Source: Mesobacillus jeotgali
GTDB lineage: Bacteria; Bacillota; Bacilli; Bacillales; Cytobacillaceae
Assembly (NCBI RefSeq): GCF_014856545.2
Contig: NZ_CP109811.1
Coordinates: forward strand, 3,962,001-4,026,000
Reading direction: 5' to 3'
DNA: 64,000 nucleotides
Within the stretch, counting starts at the first letter, position 1; each line of letters begins with the position of its first letter. A program made the translations under genes and the position numbers. This document shows, one piece after another, positions 61,059-64,000 of the stretch. The notes under the pieces are model-generated. The model was not told where the DNA came from. It saw only the letters and a list, made by a program, of their open reading frames with translations, and ran no database searches.

Positions 61059-62126
61059 ATGAAAAATCTCGTTATCCTTGGCGGCGGCTATGGCGGCATG
61101 CGTGTCCTTAATAAATTGCTGCCGAATGATCTGCCGGAAGATGTATCGATCACGCTGATTGACCGTGTTCCATACCACTGTTTAAAAACAGAATACTATG
61201 CCCTGGCTGCAGGTACGATTTCAGACCAGCATATCCGGGTGGCCTTTCCTGAGCACCCCCGCCTTCAGGTAAAATATGCGGAGGTCACTGCCATCAATCT
61301 CGAGGATCAAAAGGTTGAGCTGCACGGAGATGAGTCCGTTCAATTTAATGATCTTATTATCGGACTTGGCTGTGAAGATAAATATCATAATGTTCCAGGA
61401 GCTGACCAGTTCACATACAGTATCCAATCAATTGAAAAGTCCCGCGCAACCTATCAGGCACTGAATAATTTGCCAGCAGGTTCCACCGTTTCAATCGTCG
61501 GCGCTGGTTTAAGTGGTGTTGAGCTTGCAAGCGAATTGGCGGAAAGCCGCAAAGACCTGAAAATTAAGCTTTTTGACCGCGGCAACCATATCTTGTCTGC
61601 CTTTTCTGAACGCCTGAGCACATATGTCGAAAATTGGTTCGATAATCATAATGTTGAGATCATCAACAACGCGAATATTACGGAAGTACAGAAAAATGTA
61701 CTCTATAATCACGATGAACCGATTGTATGTGACGCCATCGTCTGGACGGCCGGAATTCAGGCTAATAGACTTGTACGCGAGATGGACGTTGAAAAAGACG
61801 GCATGGGCCGTGCACTGGTAACACCGCAGCATAATCTGCCAGGCTATGAAAATGTTTATATAGTCGGTGACTGCGCGAGCCTGCCTCACGCACCAAGCGC
61901 CCAGCTTGCAGAAGGCCAGGCAGAACAAATCGTCCAGGTACTGCAAAAACGCTGGAAGGGTGAAGAACCGCCTGAATCATTCCCGCCGATCAAGCTGAAA
62001 GGCGTCATCGGTTCACTCGGCAAAAAGCACGGCTTCGGCCTTGTCGCCGAACGCCCGATAACTGGCCGCGTCGCACGTTTGCTAAAGTCAGGTATTTTGT
62101 GGATGTATAAATATCATAATGGTTGA
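61059..62126 (+). CDS. yutJ: YutJ, NADH dehydrogenase-like flavoprotein
   Basis: A 355-aa type II NADH dehydrogenase-like protein: KNLVILGGGYGGMRVLNKL (FAD), STVSIVGAGLSGVELASELA (NAD) and NVYIVGDCASL. Membrane or redox role likely. AAGGGGA precedes the ATG. A paralogue of YumB. Confidence 0.93.
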   Translation: MKNLVILGGGYGGMRVLNKLLPNDLPEDVSITLIDRVPYHCLKTEYYALAAGTISDQHIRVAFPEHPRLQVKYAEVTAINLEDQKVELHGDESVQFNDLIIGLGCEDKYHNVPGADQFTYSIQSIEKSRATYQALNNLPAGSTVSIVGAGLSGVELASELAESRKDLKIKLFDRGNHILSAFSERLSTYVENWFDNHNVEIINNANITEVQKNVLYNHDEPIVCDAIVWTAGIQANRLVREMDVEKDGMGRALVTPQHNLPGYENVYIVGDCASLPHAPSAQLAEGQAEQIVQVLQKRWKGEEPPESFPPIKLKGVIGSLGKKHGFGLVAERPITGRVARLLKSGILWMYKYHNG

Positions 62127-62135
62127 TCAATTGTG

Positions 62136-62164
62136 AACCGGGCGAGGATGCCCGGTTTTTTTAA
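62136..62164 (+). terminator. Terminator of yutJ
   Basis: AACCGGGC pairs with GCCCGGTT, 6-nt loop, T7. Confidence 0.92.
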
Positions 62165-62211
62165 TTCATACGAAAACTTGAAATTGGTAAAAATCGAGTA
62201 AAATTTCCAAT

Positions 62212-62355
62212 TCGCTATAAAAGTGAAATTTTCGCTATATAATTTTTAAAGTCGCTATAAAAATAAAATTTTCGCTATATAATCTCAAAAGTCGCTATAA
62301 AAACAAAAAAGTCGCTATATAATCTTTAAATTCACTATAAAAAGTTTTTCGCTTT
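62212..62355. repeat. Tandem array, 7-8 x 20 bp, core TCGCTATA
   Basis: TCGCTATA recurs at 62212, 62232, 62252, 62272, 62292, 62312 and, as TCACTATA, at 62332: exactly 20 bp each. CGCTATAAAA and CGCTATATAATC alternate, giving a 40-bp higher period. It lies between the yutJ terminator and convergent yuzD. Confidence 0.92.
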
Positions 62356-62432
62356 TTAAATAAATCGGGATTTCAAAACCATTCTTCTCAAAAAGAGAAA
62401 AAGCACCCCAATTCGGAATGCTTTTAACAGTT

Positions 62433-62759
62433 TTAAGCTGGAACGTAGCCATATTTCTCTAATTCTGCGTAAATTGTTTTCAATTTCGGGTTTCCTTCGC
62501 CGACGATCTTGCCTTCGAGCAGGACGACAGGGTAAAACATGTCTTCTTCGATTACTTTTTCGGCGAATTCCTTTTTATCTTCCTCTGCTGGAGGGTTGTA
62601 GATATCAACATAAACAATTTTAAATGGCTGGTCTGCGTATTTGCGGCCGATCGCCGCTTCAAGCCATTCATATGTTTCTTTTGAGGATGGCAGGTTTACA
62701 CAGCTCGGGCATAACACTTCTGCACCGTAAACGACGATTTCTACCTCTTTACGTTCCAT
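62433..62759 (-). CDS. yuzD: YuzD, DUF1462 thioredoxin-like protein
   Basis: A 108-aa DUF1462 protein, thioredoxin-like, with a CPSC motif (AEVLCPSCVNLPSS) and a beta-alpha pattern. Function unknown; possibly redox. The ATG at 62759 has AGGGGG 9 nt upstream. Confidence 0.93.
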   Translation of the reverse strand: MERKEVEIVVYGAEVLCPSCVNLPSSKETYEWLEAAIGRKYADQPFKIVYVDIYNPPAEEDKKEFAEKVIEEDMFYPVVLLEGKIVGEGNPKLKTIYAELEKYGYVPA

Positions 62760-62910
62760 TATCAATTACCCCCTGTTATTTTCTTTTATTTTACTATACG
62801 ATGAAATAGATGCATAAGGAAAAAACTGTGTTCACTGGTTTTTCAGTTTATTGGATAGATTTTTCCGGCCGATAAGATTATAATAAGTATTATGAAAGGA
62901 GTCGATTTGC

Positions 62911-63147
62911 ATGACTGAACAGCAAATGTTTGAGCAAGTACAGGAAGTATTAGATAAATTGCGCCCATTCCTTCTTCGCGATGGTGGAGACTGCGAATTA
63001 GTTGATATTGAGGATGGCATTGTTAAACTTCGCCTGCTGGGTGCATGCGGAAGCTGCCCGAGCTCCACAATCACGCTTAAAGCTGGAATTGAACGCGCAC
63101 TATTAGAAGAAGTACCTGGCGTTGTTGAGGTTGAACAGGTATTCTAA
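62911..63147 (+). CDS. yutI: YutI, NifU-like Fe-S scaffold
   Basis: A 78-aa NifU C-terminal-domain protein. [16 protein letters not shown] carries the CxxC that holds an Fe-S cluster. AAAGGAGT precedes the ATG. It would hand clusters to proteins such as those loaded by YutM. Confidence 0.95.
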   Translation: MTEQQMFEQVQEVLDKLRPFLLRDGGDCELVDIEDGIVKLRLLGACGSCPSSTITLKAGIERALLEEVPGVVEVEQVF

Positions 63148-63159
63148 TTAACCAATAAT

Positions 63160-63198
63160 AAAGCGGTTTTGCCTGTGAATGGCAAAACCGCTTTTTTT
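63160..63198 (+). terminator. Terminator of yutI
   Basis: A 14-bp perfect stem (AAAGCGGTTTTGCC with GGCAAAACCGCTTT), T run. Confidence 0.93.
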
Positions 63199-63228
63199 AA
63201 GGGTTTTTTGAAAATATGGTAGTACATT

Positions 63229-64000
63229 TCACCTAAATAATGACCTGCAGCCTTCTTGATCAATCTGCAGGCTGAAAATCTCCATCCCCGTTAGCTGCCG
63301 TTTCAATTTTTCTGCCACTTCTTCCCCTTTTCCGGGTTGAGCCAGGCAGAGAAGTGATGGCCCCGCCCCACTCAGTGCTGCTCCAAATGCTCCTGATTGA
63401 ATTGCCTTTTCATGAACTTCTTCATAAAATGGCACAAGTGCTTTCCTGTATGGTTGATGGAATAAATCTGCTCCCATCATCCTGCCTGCGAGAGCCCAAT
63501 TCTGTGTCATCAGGGCAGCCAGCAGCTGGTTAGCAACAGCACTCGCCTGGACACTTCGCTGAAAGTCCATCACAGCCGGGAGGACATCACGTGAAGCTTC
63601 TGTCAGCAGCTCCTGCTTAGGAACGACCAGTACCGGGTCAAACTGGATCTGGTCAAGAACGGTTAAATCGACCTCATCCCCAATTTGACTGCCTACCACG
63701 ACGCCTCCGAACAGACTCGCTCCGGCATTGTCTGGGTGGCCTTCAAACCTGGAAGCGACCGTCAATTTTTCATAACGGGTCAATTGTAAACCGCAAAATT
63801 CATTGGCCAGTTCGACACCCCCGACGATGGCTGCTGCGCTGGAACCAAGTCCCCTTGCAAGCGGAATCTCACTTTTCACAGAGATATGGAGAGAAGGCAT
63901 TTCTTGCTTGTACATCTCAGCCGTTTTGATTGCAATCTGGCAAATGAAATTTTTTCCATCACCAGGAAAACCTGCTAAGGAATTCGATAAGGGAACAACA
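63229..64000 (-). CDS. thrB: Homoserine kinase, 3' part
   Basis: A GHMP-family kinase that phosphorylates homoserine for threonine synthesis. The ATP-binding motif PLARGLGSSAAAIVGGV is present, and LSGAGPSLLCLA near the end. The frame is open past the window edge: residues upstream of the first in-window ATG (63915) are in family context (SNSLAGFPGDGKNF), so the true start lies beyond 64000 and about 257 of roughly 300 aa are visible. Downstream of it, beyond a convergent terminator, is yutI. In B. subtilis thrB is the last gene of hom-thrC-thrB. Confidence 0.95.
   Translation of the reverse strand, partial: VVPLSNSLAGFPGDGKNFICQIAIKTAEMYKQEMPSLHISVKSEIPLARGLGSSAAAIVGGVELANEFCGLQLTRYEKLTVASRFEGHPDNAGASLFGGVVVGSQIGDEVDLTVLDQIQFDPVLVVPKQELLTEASRDVLPAVMDFQRSVQASAVANQLLAALMTQNWALAGRMMGADLFHQPYRKALVPFYEEVHEKAIQSGAFGAALSGAGPSLLCLAQPGKGEEVAEKLKRQLTGMEIFSLQIDQEGCRSLFR

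Overview
The window is a stretch of chromosome from an endospore-forming member of the Bacillaceae, near Bacillus, Mesobacillus or Cytobacillus (genus not resolvable by eye). The evidence is Bacillus-type gene content: a GerA/B/C germinant receptor, KapB/KapD, the seven-gene Mrp antiporter, YugN/YugI/YuiA-D/YumB/YumC/YutM/YuzB/YuzD/YutI, strong AGGAGG ribosome sites, and gene order that is a rearranged patchwork of the B. subtilis yug-kap-mrp-yui-yum-yut-thr region. No rRNA, tRNA, CRISPR array or prophage was seen.

Layout. 0-2.4 kb: a sulfane-sulfur operon (TusA-rhodanese, DsrE-like, rhodanese-MBL) behind a CsoR/CstR-type operator. 2.4-6.2 kb: an accessory patch with an internally repetitive unknown protein, a YCF48-like lipoprotein, two frameshifted genes, and a PlcR-type regulator followed by a secreted precursor with five tandem 14-residue units that each begin ADLPSQ. 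6.2-10.4 kb: a ger operon with an extra 52-aa membrane gene at its end. 10.4-17 kb: DedA protein, YugO K+ channel, YugN, Pgi, a glutamate-symporter-like protein. 16.4-18.8 kb: class D sortase and its likely LPQTG substrate behind a cyclic-di-GMP-I riboswitch. 19-30 kb: frameshifted alcohol dehydrogenase, YuzA, RocD, YugI, an ECF sigma/anti-sigma pair with an ECF-type promoter, an NSS transporter, YugF, YugE, PatB. 30-35 kb: cyclophilin lipoprotein, KapB, KapD, PbpD. 36-42 kb: mrpABCDEFG. 42-47 kb: FAD monooxygenase, YuxO, DedA, small proteins, YuiH. 47.3-49.0 kb: a complete IS1595-type element with a passenger gene and an 8-bp target duplication. 49-64 kb: YuiF, PepA, DUF309, YuiD, BtuF-like, YuiC, YuiB, YuiA, Nudix, YumB (Rex-like box), YumC, YutM, DUF2225, YuzB, YutJ, YuzD, YutI, and the 3' part of thrB.

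Two things stand out. First, the PlcR-like regulator with a multi-copy peptide precursor looks like a PlcR-PapR quorum-sensing cassette in which one precursor carries five signal-like units. Second, many intergenic gaps hold short tandem arrays whose unit sequence differs at every locus but whose period does not. Two arrays have exactly 52 bp (7 and 16 units), one 53 bp, three 20-21 bp, and one has about 45-bp hairpin units with changed but still pairing arms. I know of no named family that covers these arrays.

Four genes (TVP38-like, a small secreted protein, an iron alcohol dehydrogenase, and a 67-aa small protein) each carry one single-base frameshift, two of them in A runs. Sequencing error and real decay cannot be told apart from this sequence alone.
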